A stretch of 48,412 nucleotides of DNA, taken from NCBI GenBank assembly GCA_001044195.1, contig LFCU01000238.1, positions 1 to 48,412 of the forward strand, in the 5' to 3' direction. Numbering within the stretch: position 1 is the stretch's first letter; each line of letters begins with the position of its first letter. This DNA comes from Candidatus Achromatium palustre. Lineage in GTDB: Bacteria; Pseudomonadota; Gammaproteobacteria; Chromatiales; Chromatiaceae. The notes under the pieces are model-generated. The model saw only the letters and a program-made list of their open reading frames with translations. It did no database searches and was not told the origin of the DNA. A program made the position numbers and the translations under genes. Shown here piece by piece: positions 29,073-37,170 of this stretch.

Positions 29073-31373
29073 TTACTGCACCCTAGCAATAGCTAAATCC
29101 CCAAACAATTCCCGTCTACTAAGCCACGGGGTTTGCTGGCCTGCTGATTCTGTATTAACTGTCTTACTAACATAGTCCACAAGTTCCATAAATTCCACAA
29201 AACCATTATTATTACGATCTGCTTCCTTAGATTTAGCACTTAAGGCTTGAGTAATATAATGGGTAAAAAAGCCTGCACCATCGCCAATGTCAGGGCTTTC
29301 TAGGGATGATTGGCGGCCTTTGGAAGCAGAAAATACCATAACTCCACCTGTGCCACCGCTGAAAAACTTAGCTGCTAGTTCATCATTAGGAACAACGGTT
29401 TGATTAGTAATGCTTCCAGAATGACAGGCATCGAGTAATAGAATCGTGCGGCCTTTGATACGATTAAGATAGTTACCTAAGGTCTGCCAATCTAGGCCAC
29501 CATTTTGGGGATTAGTAAAATCACCTTCTTGAGTTACATACCAGAATTTACCATTTTTATCTTGTACACCGTGACCTGCAAAGAAGATTACCGCAATGTC
29601 ATTGGCATCCATCTGCGCTAGGACATTTAAACCTTTAGTAATAGCTTGTGGTGTAGCTTCTTTATTAGTCAGGGTATAGTCCCGCACATCAGCAAACATC
29701 TTACCTTTTTGCTGCCGTAAGGCTTGCACTAAATGTTGGGCATCGGTGTGGGCAAATTCTAGTGATTCAGCAGGCATTTTTGGATATTCACTGATGCCCA
29801 CGGCCATAACATATAGGGTTGGTTTTTTCATGTTTGGAACGTTGGCAACAACATCAACTGATGCCTGATTACTGGAAAAGCCTTTAGTATCGTAGGCTAC
29901 AGCAGTAATGCGATTAGGACCATTAAATAGGGGAATTTGCAGATCAAACTGTTGCTGTGGTTGGCTTACAGCTTGTTCTAATGTAGGTTTACCGTTGACA
30001 AAGATACGCAGAGTTTTAGTATTTACACTATCACGGGAGATTACGTTTAGAGCAAGTGGATATTTGGCTTGATCAGTATTTACAGTGGTAAAACTACGAG
30101 TATTAAGCAAGGTCACTCGTGGCGGACGAGTCAGTTTAGGTGCTGGAGTTCCAGCGGTTAAATCTCCTGCTAAACGGGCACGGATGATGTCTGGGCGGCG
30201 GAACAGAGATTCAAATTGCTCAAAGCCAAATGTTTCAGTATCTGAGGCGTAATGAACGGCTGATTTACCTTCAGGACTGGTGTTGTAGTAGCCATCTGGT
30301 GTACTGATACTCCATTCTCCGTCTGTTGTAGATATCATGCGCACAATCCATTTACCAGAATCAACATCCCAAACAAATACAGTGCCATCACTGCCGCTAG
30401 AAATTGTCTGTTTGCCTTTAGAAGCAAATGTAACATCATTAGCAGTAGTTTTATGTCCAGTAAGAATTTGTACTCGTTTTCCTGTGGCAACATTCCAGAT
30501 GGTGCTGTGCATTCCCGATAATATTACTTTGCTACCATCAGGAGAAAACGCAACTGATTTAATTTCTCCATAACGCCCTGGCCTAGTGAAACTACTTATT
30601 TTGGCACCGGTTTCTATATTCCATAAAATTGCTTCATTTCCGCCGCCAGAAATAGCTAGTTTGCCGTTAGGTGCAAAAGCAGCAGCTAAAATTTCGAAAC
30701 TGTGCGGACCAAAAGAACGTAACATCTTATTTGTTGTCACGTCCCACAGCTTTAAAGAGTTATCCCCACCAGACAAGATATTACGGCCATCAGGTGCAAA
30801 AGCGACTGCTTTAACACCGCTAATATATGCATCAAAAGTATGCAGTGCTTTGCCAGTATCAATATCCCAATATTTTAGGGTATTATCAAGACTGCCAGAA
30901 ATAGCACGGTGTCCATTTGGGGAAAAATCGCTAGATGTCACTATATTAGAATGGCCAGTAAAGGTACGTATCAGCTGGCCAGTAGACATTTGCCATAATT
31001 TTAACGTTCTATCAGCACTGCCAGACAAGGCAAAGCGACCATCAGGTGAAAAAGCAACCGCATTAACAGGCTTGGAATGTCCAATGAATATGCGTATTTG
31101 TCTACCGTTTGCTATGTCCCATAAGTTTAATGTATTGCCTCGGCGTAGAATGCTGCCACTTCCAGTAAGCATCAAATGACTGTCAGGCAAAATAGCTACA
31201 GCGTTTACGCTTCCAGAGAGTTCTTGACTTATCACTGTCCGTAATATAGCGAATGGTTGATTATCTACGGGTTTATTTTCAACATCTGTATGCCATGCGT
31301 CATGGCTGCATCCTGTCGCAACCAAGATAATCACTAAAAAGATAGCAGTAAAAATAAATTGATATGCAAACAT
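29073..31373 (-). CDS. lipoprotein with WD40 propeller and caspase-like (C14) protease domain
   Basis: 766 residues. A signal peptide with lipobox-like LVATGC puts the mature N-terminus at Cys22. Seven WD40 repeats (about 45-345) form one propeller. A TPDGYYNTSPEG junction and an Ig-like segment follow (about 350-510), then a caspase-like domain (about 517-755) with the dyad His601 (FFAGHGVQ) and Cys650 (LLDACHSGS). A 12-residue loop at 719-730 (DRNNNGFVEFME) fits the EF-hand calcium consensus. Family members are Cys proteases cutting after basic or acidic residues. The lipobox suggests an envelope location. It is last in a three-gene unit with two lipoproteins; its last 400 residues are nearly the same as those of the gene at 37171. 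Confidence 0.9.
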   Translation of the reverse strand: MFAYQFIFTAIFLVIILVATGCSHDAWHTDVENKPVDNQPFAILRTVISQELSGSVNAVAILPDSHLMLTGSGSILRRGNTLNLWDIANGRQIRIFIGHSKPVNAVAFSPDGRFALSGSADRTLKLWQMSTGQLIRTFTGHSNIVTSSDFSPNGHRAISGSLDNTLKYWDIDTGKALHTFDAYISGVKAVAFAPDGRNILSGGDNSLKLWDVTTNKMLRSFGPHSFEILAAAFAPNGKLAISGGGNEAILWNIETGAKISSFTRPGRYGEIKSVAFSPDGSKVILSGMHSTIWNVATGKRVQILTGHKTTANDVTFASKGKQTISSGSDGTVFVWDVDSGKWIVRMISTTDGEWSISTPDGYYNTSPEGKSAVHYASDTETFGFEQFESLFRRPDIIRARLAGDLTAGTPAPKLTRPPRVTLLNTRSFTTVNTDQAKYPLALNVISRDSVNTKTLRIFVNGKPTLEQAVSQPQQQFDLQIPLFNGPNRITAVAYDTKGFSSNQASVDVVANVPNMKKPTLYVMAVGISEYPKMPAESLEFAHTDAQHLVQALRQQKGKMFADVRDYTLTNKEATPQAITKGLNVLAQMDANDIAVIFFAGHGVQDKNGKFWYVTQEGDFTNPQNGGLDWQTLGNYLNRIKGRTILLLDACHSGSITNQTVVPNDELAAKFFSGGTGGVMVFSASKGRQSSLESPDIGDGAGFFTHYITQALSAKSKEADRNNNGFVEFMELVDYVSKTVNTESAGQQTPWLSRRELFGDLAIARVQ

Positions 31374-31374
31374 C

Positions 31375-31767
31375 TTATTTACAACCAGCTGTGAATTGTA
31401 GTCTATAACCTAATTTTTCTGTTTTAACTCCTTCATACTCTATTTCATAGGTTATACCAGGTTGTGTTTTCAAATAGCATTTTACAGAAGCAACAGTTAT
31501 GATTGCTTCACCAGGGTACCGATCCCAGCATAACTTATCATTGCCAATCTTACCAATAGGTTGCATATTGTCAAAAACTTCAAATCTATAGTTATAGTAA
31601 TCTGCCCCTCTTGTAAGGATGATTCGTGCCATTTTGGGATCAATTGGACGCAAACAAAAATCATAAGGTGTATACCTTATCGAGGGGCGAGGAGCACAGC
31701 CAACAATACTATATAAGATGATTAGTAAAGCAAAATAATTATAAAAATTTTTCTTGTATATGTGCAT
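31375..31767 (-). CDS. small lipoprotein, DUF2846-like
   Basis: 130 residues. The signal peptide ends in YSIVGC (lipobox, Cys24). The mature part resembles DUF2846-type envelope proteins (ARIILTRGADYYNYRFEVF, PIGKIGNDKLCWDRYPGEAI). Four further Cys residues (FCLRP, KLCWD, VKCYL, AGCK) could form disulfides. It ends 1 base before the start of the WD40/caspase gene and starts 41 bases after the larger lipoprotein, so the three are very likely one operon. Confidence 0.75.
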   Translation of the reverse strand: MHIYKKNFYNYFALLIILYSIVGCAPRPSIRYTPYDFCLRPIDPKMARIILTRGADYYNYRFEVFDNMQPIGKIGNDKLCWDRYPGEAIITVASVKCYLKTQPGITYEIEYEGVKTEKLGYRLQFTAGCK

Positions 31768-31808
31768 CTCTATTATGCCTTTAAAATAATGTATATTTAA
31801 ATTTGGAT

Positions 31809-32777
31809 TTATTTTTTAGGAGGAGTGCCAGGTGGACTCCAATGATCTGTTCGCTTATGTGTAATATTAAGTAAAAGTGGATATTTTGAATTCAAACATG
31901 AATGATATTCATCTGACCATACTAACGTTCCAACAGTTAAGTCAATCAAAGCTGCAGTATTGTATTCAAATTGTACTCCATATAAACCTGGTTTGTATTT
32001 TGATAATGGAAGCTTGTTAGAAGAACCAGCAATATACAATGCACCTTGTACAAGAGCAGTGATCCATTGTGTAACAGATTTGGCAGTACCCTGACGCGAT
32101 GACTCTTTTTTGCCAATTAATCCTACATAAAGAAGGTTGTTTTTTTTCATTTTGGCCATAACATTCAATGCAGCCACCTTAAAATCTGAAGATAATTTAG
32201 ATTTTTCAGATTCCAAATTATAACGGCGGCCTAAATTTGGCTGCATATCTTTACAAGGGTTGCCTTCTCGAAATTTTCTGAGAACTCTATATCGTTTTAT
32301 ACTGGTGGGGTTGAGAAGAGCTGAGATACGGCTATATGCAGCAACAATATTGAGTGCTGAAATATAATCTTGATCATTGCCAAAGTCGCTAACGATCTCA
32401 AATGGCCTGGTGGATAACACAACAGGATCACCAGTATTTTTTACAAATTTTTCTTGCATCCCGTTTACACCACTACATATCAAGATTTGCACACTATCAA
32501 TTTTGATACCATTTGTCTCAAGATAATCTCTATAACGATTTGTAAATTCCTTGGCTAGACTCCTGGATTCTGTACCAAGAAAGTGATCGTTACCAATACC
32601 TAAATCATCATATTTTACGCATACATCTACCAATAGGTTAACAGCACCATCACGCTCTATCAGTGGATGATGATCCTCAACGTAAAATTCTGGTGGTGGT
32701 AGAGAAGAACAAGCCGTAAATAATAATGACATTAAGAAAAAGCAAAAAATTGTTTTGGGGTGGTTATTTATTGTCAT
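31809..32777 (-). CDS. hypothetical lipoprotein, first gene of the caspase operon
   Basis: 322 residues from the internal ATG at 32777, chosen because it has AGGAG upstream and puts a proper lipobox (SLLFTAC) at residues 14-20. The longer frame from 32855 would bury it. The mature domain (GAVNLLVDVCVKYDDLGIGN..., GTLVWSDEYHSCL) is not recognised. The closing VGTLVWSDEY phrase recalls outer-membrane proteins that bundle into secretion or assembly complexes (CsgG-like), which is only a suggestion. It probably partners the downstream lipoprotein and WD40/caspase protein in the envelope. Confidence 0.75.
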   Translation of the reverse strand: MTINNHPKTIFCFFLMSLLFTACSSLPPPEFYVEDHHPLIERDGAVNLLVDVCVKYDDLGIGNDHFLGTESRSLAKEFTNRYRDYLETNGIKIDSVQILICSGVNGMQEKFVKNTGDPVVLSTRPFEIVSDFGNDQDYISALNIVAAYSRISALLNPTSIKRYRVLRKFREGNPCKDMQPNLGRRYNLESEKSKLSSDFKVAALNVMAKMKKNNLLYVGLIGKKESSRQGTAKSVTQWITALVQGALYIAGSSNKLPLSKYKPGLYGVQFEYNTAALIDLTVGTLVWSDEYHSCLNSKYPLLLNITHKRTDHWSPPGTPPKK

Positions 32778-32822
32778 GTTTAAAAAACTCCTAATTTGAT
32801 AATTGGGAAAAACTGTAAGCTC

Positions 32823-32860
32823 GTAGGATGGGTAGAGCGAAGCGAAACCCATCATCCATC
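32823..32860. repeat. small palindromic repeat (GGATGGGTAGAGCGAAGCGAA)
   Basis: GATGGGTAGAGCGAAGCGAAACCCATC folds as GATGGGT/ACCCATC. A sister copy lies at 35027-35064 and a degenerate one near 43060-43095. All are intergenic. Confidence 0.6.
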
Positions 32861-32980
32861 TATTACTATAATGTATGATTATAATCTTAAAAAGTCAACA
32901 AACGCTGTGCTTCCTCAACATCACTATTACTAACTACTGGTTGCGGATTATTTGCCCTCCGTAACGCAGCAAGTAATCTA

Positions 32981-34129
32981 TACTTGGCAAGGCCAAAAAT
33001 TTAAGTTTTGATACACCCAAAAATATAGTATAATAGCAAATCTTAACCATCACCAATTTTAAAAATTTAAAAATGATAAAAATAGAATTTACTACATCAG
33101 AAATACAAACCATAAATTACGAAAGATATCATCATCCCCATCCAAGAGTACAACGCAAGATGGAAGCTTTATGGCTGAAAAGCCAATGGGCACAACACAA
33201 AGAAATTTGCAAATTCACTGGCATATCTGAACCAACTTTATGTACATATTTAAAAGACTACAAACAAGGCGGAATACAAAAACTCAAAGAAATTAAATTT
33301 CACCAACCCCAAAGCGATTTGACAAAACATACCCAAACAATAGAAGCTTATTTTAAAGACAATCCACCAGCTACTATCAAAGAAGCTATGGCTAAAATAG
33401 AAGAATTAACTGGCATAAAAAGAAGTGAAACTCAAGTACGTAAATATTTGAAATCAATTGGATTTGAACGGCGTAAAGTAGGCATGATACCTGGCAAAGC
33501 TGATCCAGATATCCAAGAAGAATTCAAAGAGGAAAAGCTTGAGCCTGAACTTGAGCAGGCCAAAGACGGAACCAAGAAAGTATTCTTTGTTGATGCAGCT
33601 CATTTTGTTTGGGCACCTTTTTTGGGCTTTTTATGGTCTTTATGTCGTTTATTTATTCAAGCTCCCGCTGGAAGAAAACGTTTTAATGTTTTGGGAGCCT
33701 TGGATGCAATTACTCATGAGCTAATAACAGTCACTAATGATAGCTATATTAATGCTCAAAGCGTTTGCGATTTGTTGTGGAAATTACATCGCTTAAACCC
33801 TAATATTCCAATCGTACTTATTATGGACAATGCCAGGTATCAGAAATGTAAACTGGTATTTGAGTTAGCAGATGTTCTAAATATTGAGTTGCTCTATTTG
33901 CCATCTTATTCGCCAAATCTTAATCTCATTGAGCGTCTTTGGAAATTTATTAAAAATAAGTGCTTGTATTCAAAGTATTATTCGGATTTTGAGACTTTTA
34001 AATCTGCTATTTCTGATTGTTTAGTCCATACTCATGATAAATATAAAGTTGAATTAGATTCTCTTCTTAATCTAAAATTTCAAAGTTTTAAGGATGCGAA
34101 AAAATTTAAATTTGTGGCCTAGGCGAGTA
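32981..34129 (+). mobile_element. IS630-family insertion sequence with TA target duplication
   Basis: 1149 bp. Imperfect terminal inverted repeats of about 24 bp (left TACTTGGCAAGGCC..., right GGCCTAGGCGAGTA) flank one transposase. TA is duplicated at 32979-32980 and 34130-34131. Removing the IS and one TA restores AAGTAATCTA-ATACTAACT, exactly the uninterrupted sequence of the paralogous gene near 40740-40758, so the ends are known to the base. Confidence 0.93.
33073..34122 (+). CDS. IS630-family transposase
   Basis: 349 residues, apparently intact. N-terminal helix-turn-helix region (ICKFTGISEPTLCTYLKDY and a second winged domain), then the DDE catalytic domain with Asp174 (FFVDAAHF), Asp252 (IMDNARYQK) and Glu287 (NLIERLWKF). 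IS630 enzymes cut and paste at TA sites. The frame covers nearly the whole element. Confidence 0.93.
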   Translation: MIKIEFTTSEIQTINYERYHHPHPRVQRKMEALWLKSQWAQHKEICKFTGISEPTLCTYLKDYKQGGIQKLKEIKFHQPQSDLTKHTQTIEAYFKDNPPATIKEAMAKIEELTGIKRSETQVRKYLKSIGFERRKVGMIPGKADPDIQEEFKEEKLEPELEQAKDGTKKVFFVDAAHFVWAPFLGFLWSLCRLFIQAPAGRKRFNVLGALDAITHELITVTNDSYINAQSVCDLLWKLHRLNPNIPIVLIMDNARYQKCKLVFELADVLNIELLYLPSYSPNLNLIERLWKFIKNKCLYSKYYSDFETFKSAISDCLVHTHDKYKVELDSLLNLKFQSFKDAKKFKFVA

Positions 34130-34379
34130 TAATACTAACTTTACCTGTAACTTTTATCCCTTTAGCCTGTTCAAAACGTTGAATAGCTCTCAGAGTTTTA
34201 CCACCCATCAAACCATCTACCGGCCCAGGATCATAACCTTAAAAAGTCAACAAACGTTGCGCCTCCTCTACATTAGCAGAATATCTAGCGGCATCTAGGT
34301 TAGAGATACCTATAATTAAGGTAGCAATGGTAATTAATACAACGGTAAATAGACGGATATAAAATTTCATAGTAAATAC

Positions 34380-34784
34380 TCAATTTCTAGATTTTTTATT
34401 CCAAATTCGATAAATAGGATAGGCATCAAATATAGCATCATTACTCAACACGGGTATATCTTCAACAATTGCTTGCGCGATTATAAGCCTATCAAAAGGA
34501 TCGCGGTGGTGAAATGGTAATTGAATAAGTGCAGCAGTGTGGCGCGGCAAAATTGGTAGAATTTGAATAGCATTTTTTGTTAATTCTTGTTCTATAAAAT
34601 CTTGATAAGGTTCCGATAATTCATACTTTCCTAAACTAATCTTAATGGCAATCTCCCAGAAACTTGCTGGACTAATTTCTACCTTGTTTGCACCATCAAT
34701 AATTATATCACGAGCTAATGGAGAAAGTTTGGGATCATCAAGCAAAAACCATAAAAAAGTATGCGTATCAAGCAAAACTCTCAC
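34380..34784 (-). CDS. PIN-domain toxin (VapC-like)
   Basis: 134 residues, full length. GTG start overlapping the antitoxin stop by 4 bp (GTGA). PIN features: LLDTHTFLWFL (first Asp), SFWEIAIK (Glu), HHRDPFDRLIIAQA (Asp pair) and PVLSNDAIFDAY. This is the subfamily with the DPFDR motif usually paired with Phd/YefM antitoxins. It lies between two remnants of the peptidoglycan-binding gene start. Confidence 0.9.
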   Translation of the reverse strand: MRVLLDTHTFLWFLLDDPKLSPLARDIIIDGANKVEISPASFWEIAIKISLGKYELSEPYQDFIEQELTKNAIQILPILPRHTAALIQLPFHHRDPFDRLIIAQAIVEDIPVLSNDAIFDAYPIYRIWNKKSRN

Positions 34785-35008
34785 GGCATGTAATCCTTAA
34801 AATCGTCTAAATGCGCAGTATCTTCGGTGATAATACGTAATTTACCTTTAGCACTGCCAGGGATTCTATTATGCTGTTTGGTATACGCCTGACTAACCAA
34901 GCGGGCAATTGGTCTTTCTTCTTCTGTAATCACGATCTCATCATTCATAGCAAGTTGCTTAATTAATTCGGGAAGACGTAATTGAGCTTCATTTATTGAT
35001 ACATACAT
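34781..35008 (-). CDS. Phd/YefM-like antitoxin
   Basis: 75 residues: MYVSINEAQLRLPELIKQLA, NDEIVITEEERPIARLV and a variable C-terminal toxin-binding tail. It is coupled by a 4-bp overlap to the PIN toxin. The module looks intact. Confidence 0.88.
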   Translation of the reverse strand: MYVSINEAQLRLPELIKQLAMNDEIVITEEERPIARLVSQAYTKQHNRIPGSAKGKLRIITEDTAHLDDFKDYMP

Positions 35009-35026
35009 AATTATATTACCTTGGAT

Positions 35027-35064
35027 CGTCGGATGGGTAGAGTTTAGCGAAACCCGTCGTCCAT
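35027..35064. repeat. small palindromic repeat (GGATGGGTAGAG family)
   Basis: GGATGGGTAGAGTTTAGCGA then AACCCGTCGTCC, a sister of the copy at 32823-32860. It is placed between a TA module and a signal-peptide fragment. Confidence 0.55.
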
Positions 35065-35068
35065 CTGT

Positions 35069-35173
35069 TTACCAGGATTTATAGCCCAAAGCTGCATCTA
35101 GGTTAGATATACCTATAATTAAGGTAACAAGGGTAACTAATAGAACGGAAAATAGGCGAATGTAAAATTTCAT
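35069..35173 (-). pseudogene. signal-peptide fragment (34-codon micro-ORF), type MKFYIRLF
   Basis: The product begins MKFYIRLFSVLLVTLVTL and ends SNLDAALGYKSW. It closely matches the start of the pseudogene at 34370 and includes a signal-peptide or membrane segment. It begins 2 bases past the retropepsin-like gene. Probably a remnant of a duplicated gene start, though it is an open frame. Confidence 0.7.
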
Positions 35174-35175
35174 GG

Positions 35176-35562
35176 TTAATGCTCATTTTTTAGAATTTCA
35201 AGTTTTGCAAAATTTATAATTGCTTTGGACTTAATTAAAAAATCAACACCCAAAATACCTTGGATTGAAAAGCCATAGTCAATTTGGCCAATCTCAATTG
35301 CAAATTGCTCTAAATAAATCTCACCAACTTCCAAGCATTCTAGCTGCTTGCGAAATACATATTCAACTCCACCAATTCCACGTACACGGTGAATTGTATC
35401 TTCAGGGCTTGGCTCAATTCCAATAACTATAAGCGGTTCTATTGGAAGAATCGTGCCTCCAGAGCCTGTATCGACAAGTATGCGATCCAATGTAAGCGAA
35501 CGTTGGTGATGGTGCAATACAATAGATACGAAAGGCAGACCATTGACCAATGTGAACTTCAT
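35176..35562 (-). CDS. retropepsin-like aspartic protease-like protein
   Basis: 128 residues from the ATG that overlaps the upstream stop by 4 bp (35559-35562). The active-site-like motif ILVDTGSGGTILP puts Asp31 in the D-T-G signature of retropepsin-type proteases. The C-terminal half has GFSIQGILGVDFL, the usual second hallmark. One-domain enzymes of this fold act as dimers. The arrangement, a small upstream partner with a 4-bp overlap inside a row of TA modules and between two gene-start fragments, copies a TA operon, but this protein type is not an established TA toxin. Confidence 0.78.
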   Translation of the reverse strand: MKFTLVNGLPFVSIVLHHHQRSLTLDRILVDTGSGGTILPIEPLIVIGIEPSPEDTIHRVRGIGGVEYVFRKQLECLEVGEIYLEQFAIEIGQIDYGFSIQGILGVDFLIKSKAIINFAKLEILKNEH

Positions 35563-35819
35563 GTCATGAATCCAACACCTATCCATTGGCGTTCTTGAAT
35601 ATCTAATACTAAATTATTGGTATGGGCAATAAATAGATCCCGTTTAGGCATTTGGCTACGCAATTGTCTTCGTACAGAAAGAGCAGACATTATATCAGCA
35701 AATTCATTAATTATAGTTAATTGATCTGGATGCCATTTATCTCCTTCATGATGGGATTCAATGGCCTCAAGCAATACCCAGCTATTAGGATAAATGGATC
35801 TAACTTCATGCCAATTCAT
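35559..35819 (-). CDS. small partner of the retropepsin-like protein
   Basis: 86 residues: MNWHEVRSIYPNSWVLLEA, then a polar helical part (LTIINEFADIMSALSVRRQL) and LFIAHTNNLVLDIQERQW. No family is recognised with certainty. Translational coupling to the protease-like gene implies the two act together. It begins 19 bases after the signal-peptide fragment at 35838. Confidence 0.7.
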   Translation of the reverse strand: MNWHEVRSIYPNSWVLLEAIESHHEGDKWHPDQLTIINEFADIMSALSVRRQLRSQMPKRDLFIAHTNNLVLDIQERQWIGVGFMT

Positions 35820-35837
35820 AGAAATACCATGTTTTAG

Positions 35838-35981
35838 TTATTTTAAACCGTAAAAAGTCAACAACCACTGCGCCTCTTCTACATTAGCAGTCCATTGCGC
35901 TGCCTTAAGACTGGCTATTCCTAAAATTACAACAACAATACTAATAAGTAAAATAGGGAAGAAATGTTTATAAGATTGCAT
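35838..35981 (-). pseudogene. signal-peptide fragment (47-codon micro-ORF), type MQSYKHFF
   Basis: The product begins MQSYKHFFPILLISIVVVIL, continues SLKAAQWTANVEEAQWLLTF and ends YGLK. It matches the start of the large caspase protein at 40989 with few changes and ends where the first peptidoglycan-binding repeat would begin. Most likely a remnant of a duplicated gene start. Confidence 0.75.
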
Positions 35982-36134
35982 ATTAGCATACCATTAATTG
36001 AAAATTTTATTACCAATGGTTAACAATCAAACCAATTTTCTATTGTTAGATTTTTAATATGTTGAAAATCTGCGATATTTCTAGCGAGGTAGCGCAATAA
36101 CCAATGGGCATTGCGCCATTAAAACATAAATAAT

Positions 36135-36203
36135 AGACATTATCCGAAACCTCAATTTTCATCTTATCGTTATTGGACTGGCAAGAGGTTTCGGATAATG
36201 TCT
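36135..36203. mobile_element. MITE family 3, copy A
   Basis: 69 bp with perfect 17-bp ends AGACATTATCCGAAACC and complement. Near-identical copy at 41036-41104; related copies at 12049-12147 and 46175-46238. Confidence 0.8.
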
Positions 36204-36327
36204 AATCTACCTAATTTATACTTGTCATATTTTTAACAAATTGTGCAATGCCCGTTGGTTATTGTACCCTACAGCCCTGCACTTGATAATGATCAAAACT
36301 TACATCCTTACTTATATTACACACCTA

Positions 36328-36729
36328 TTAATAAGGTTTATAGCCATGCAATCCTGGCAATATCAAAAAATCCCTTAAATTGTCCGTTGCCAATTCCATA
36401 TCATAAATCATTGCCGTTGCAGCAATTAAAGCATCAGGAATTAATAAACCATGGCTTTTACTATAGTTCACAAGCAAATTGTATGCTTGAGCAGAAATAG
36501 TAGGCAATATTTGCACAACAGAGAATTCAGCAATTAATTGTTGAGACTTGTCAACCTCAATCTTATTACGACAGCCTACGATTAATTCCATTGTAGATAC
36601 AATTGAAATCGCCAATAATCGTTTTGTGTTACATTCTTGTTCAATAAAATCAGCAGCTTTTTCTTTGCCTCGGAATAGATCAATTAAGACTGTAGTATCT
36701 AAAAGGACAGCCTTTGCTAACTGCTCCAT
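36328..36729 (-). CDS. PIN-domain toxin (VapC-like)
   Basis: 133 residues, full length: VLLDTTVLIDLFRG (first Asp), STMELIVGC (Glu), LLIPDALIAATAM (Asp) and ATDNLRDF. The ATG lies inside the antitoxin gene with a 13-bp overlap. It belongs to the subfamily whose antitoxins end in LREEQW. Confidence 0.9.
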   Translation of the reverse strand: MEQLAKAVLLDTTVLIDLFRGKEKAADFIEQECNTKRLLAISIVSTMELIVGCRNKIEVDKSQQLIAEFSVVQILPTISAQAYNLLVNYSKSHGLLIPDALIAATAMIYDMELATDNLRDFLILPGLHGYKPY

Positions 36730-36968
36730 TGCTCTTCTCTAAGCTGTTTAAGGAATGTACGTGAATCCTCAGTTATATCACTCCACATCCCAAAAGCCAG
36801 ATGATCCCGAATATTAGCATTAAGTTTTTTATCTTGTACAGGTCTATTGATTAAAGCATTGTTTTTATCATAACGCTGTTGTAAAAATAATAGAAAATCC
36901 AAGGCTTCTTGTTGAGCAATAGCTGGTAAATTAATATAAATTTCATTAAGCTGTTTGGTTTGTATCAT
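36717..36968 (-). CDS. VapB-like antitoxin (DUF2281-type)
   Basis: 83 residues: NEIYINLPAIAQQEALDFLL at the N-terminus and HLAFGMWSDITEDSRTFLKQ then LREEQWSS at the C-terminus. It is upstream of and overlapping the PIN toxin, and the module looks intact. Confidence 0.85.
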   Translation of the reverse strand: MIQTKQLNEIYINLPAIAQQEALDFLLFLQQRYDKNNALINRPVQDKKLNANIRDHLAFGMWSDITEDSRTFLKQLREEQWSS

Positions 36969-37008
36969 ACATTATTTCTTTATTTAAAACCGTAGATGGA
37001 TGAGTGCC

Positions 37009-37090
37009 ATAGGTGCGATTAGCGAAGCGTAATCGTACATTCAAATAATAAAGATAATTTGTGCGATTACACTTCGTTAATCGCACCTAC
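37009..37090. repeat. long palindromic repeat (TAGGTGCGATTAGCGAAGC family)
   Basis: Nearly identical to 28051-28132, with ends TAGGTGCGATTAGCGAAGCG and CACTTCGTTAATCGCACCTA. It is placed between a TA module and the 3' end of the large caspase gene. A second small stem (GATGTGCG...CGCACAACATC) follows. Confidence 0.75.
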
Positions 37091-37170
37091 GAGCTGATAT
37101 CTTCATCTCAGCCGATGTGCGACAGAGCAATGCCGCACAACATCTGGGACTAAAAACAATCATCCTGTGA

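Larger units (their letters stand above)
32885..34370 (-). pseudogene. peptidoglycan-binding-domain gene remnant split by an IS630 element
   Basis: From the ATG at 34370 it reads MKFYIRLFTVVLITIATLII..., NVEEAQRLLTF-stop, then GYDPGPVDGLMGGKTLRAIQ..., KVTGKVSI. After the IS it resumes RLLAALRRANNPQPVVSN and NSDVEEAQRLLTF-stop-DYNH. It aligns with the first 115 or so residues of the large caspase protein at 37171-40989. Two in-frame stops and the insertion make it a pseudogene. Its first 43 codons (34239-34370) still form a signal-peptide micro-ORF. Confidence 0.85.

Noticed and set aside
30337-31179. Plus-strand frames opposite the WD40/caspase lipoprotein
   Set aside because: Antisense shadows of the WD40 repeats (LPSG/LPLGAK pattern).
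36243-36500. Plus-strand 85-codon frame
   Set aside because: Its 3' half is antisense to an intact vapC and the rest has no coding character.
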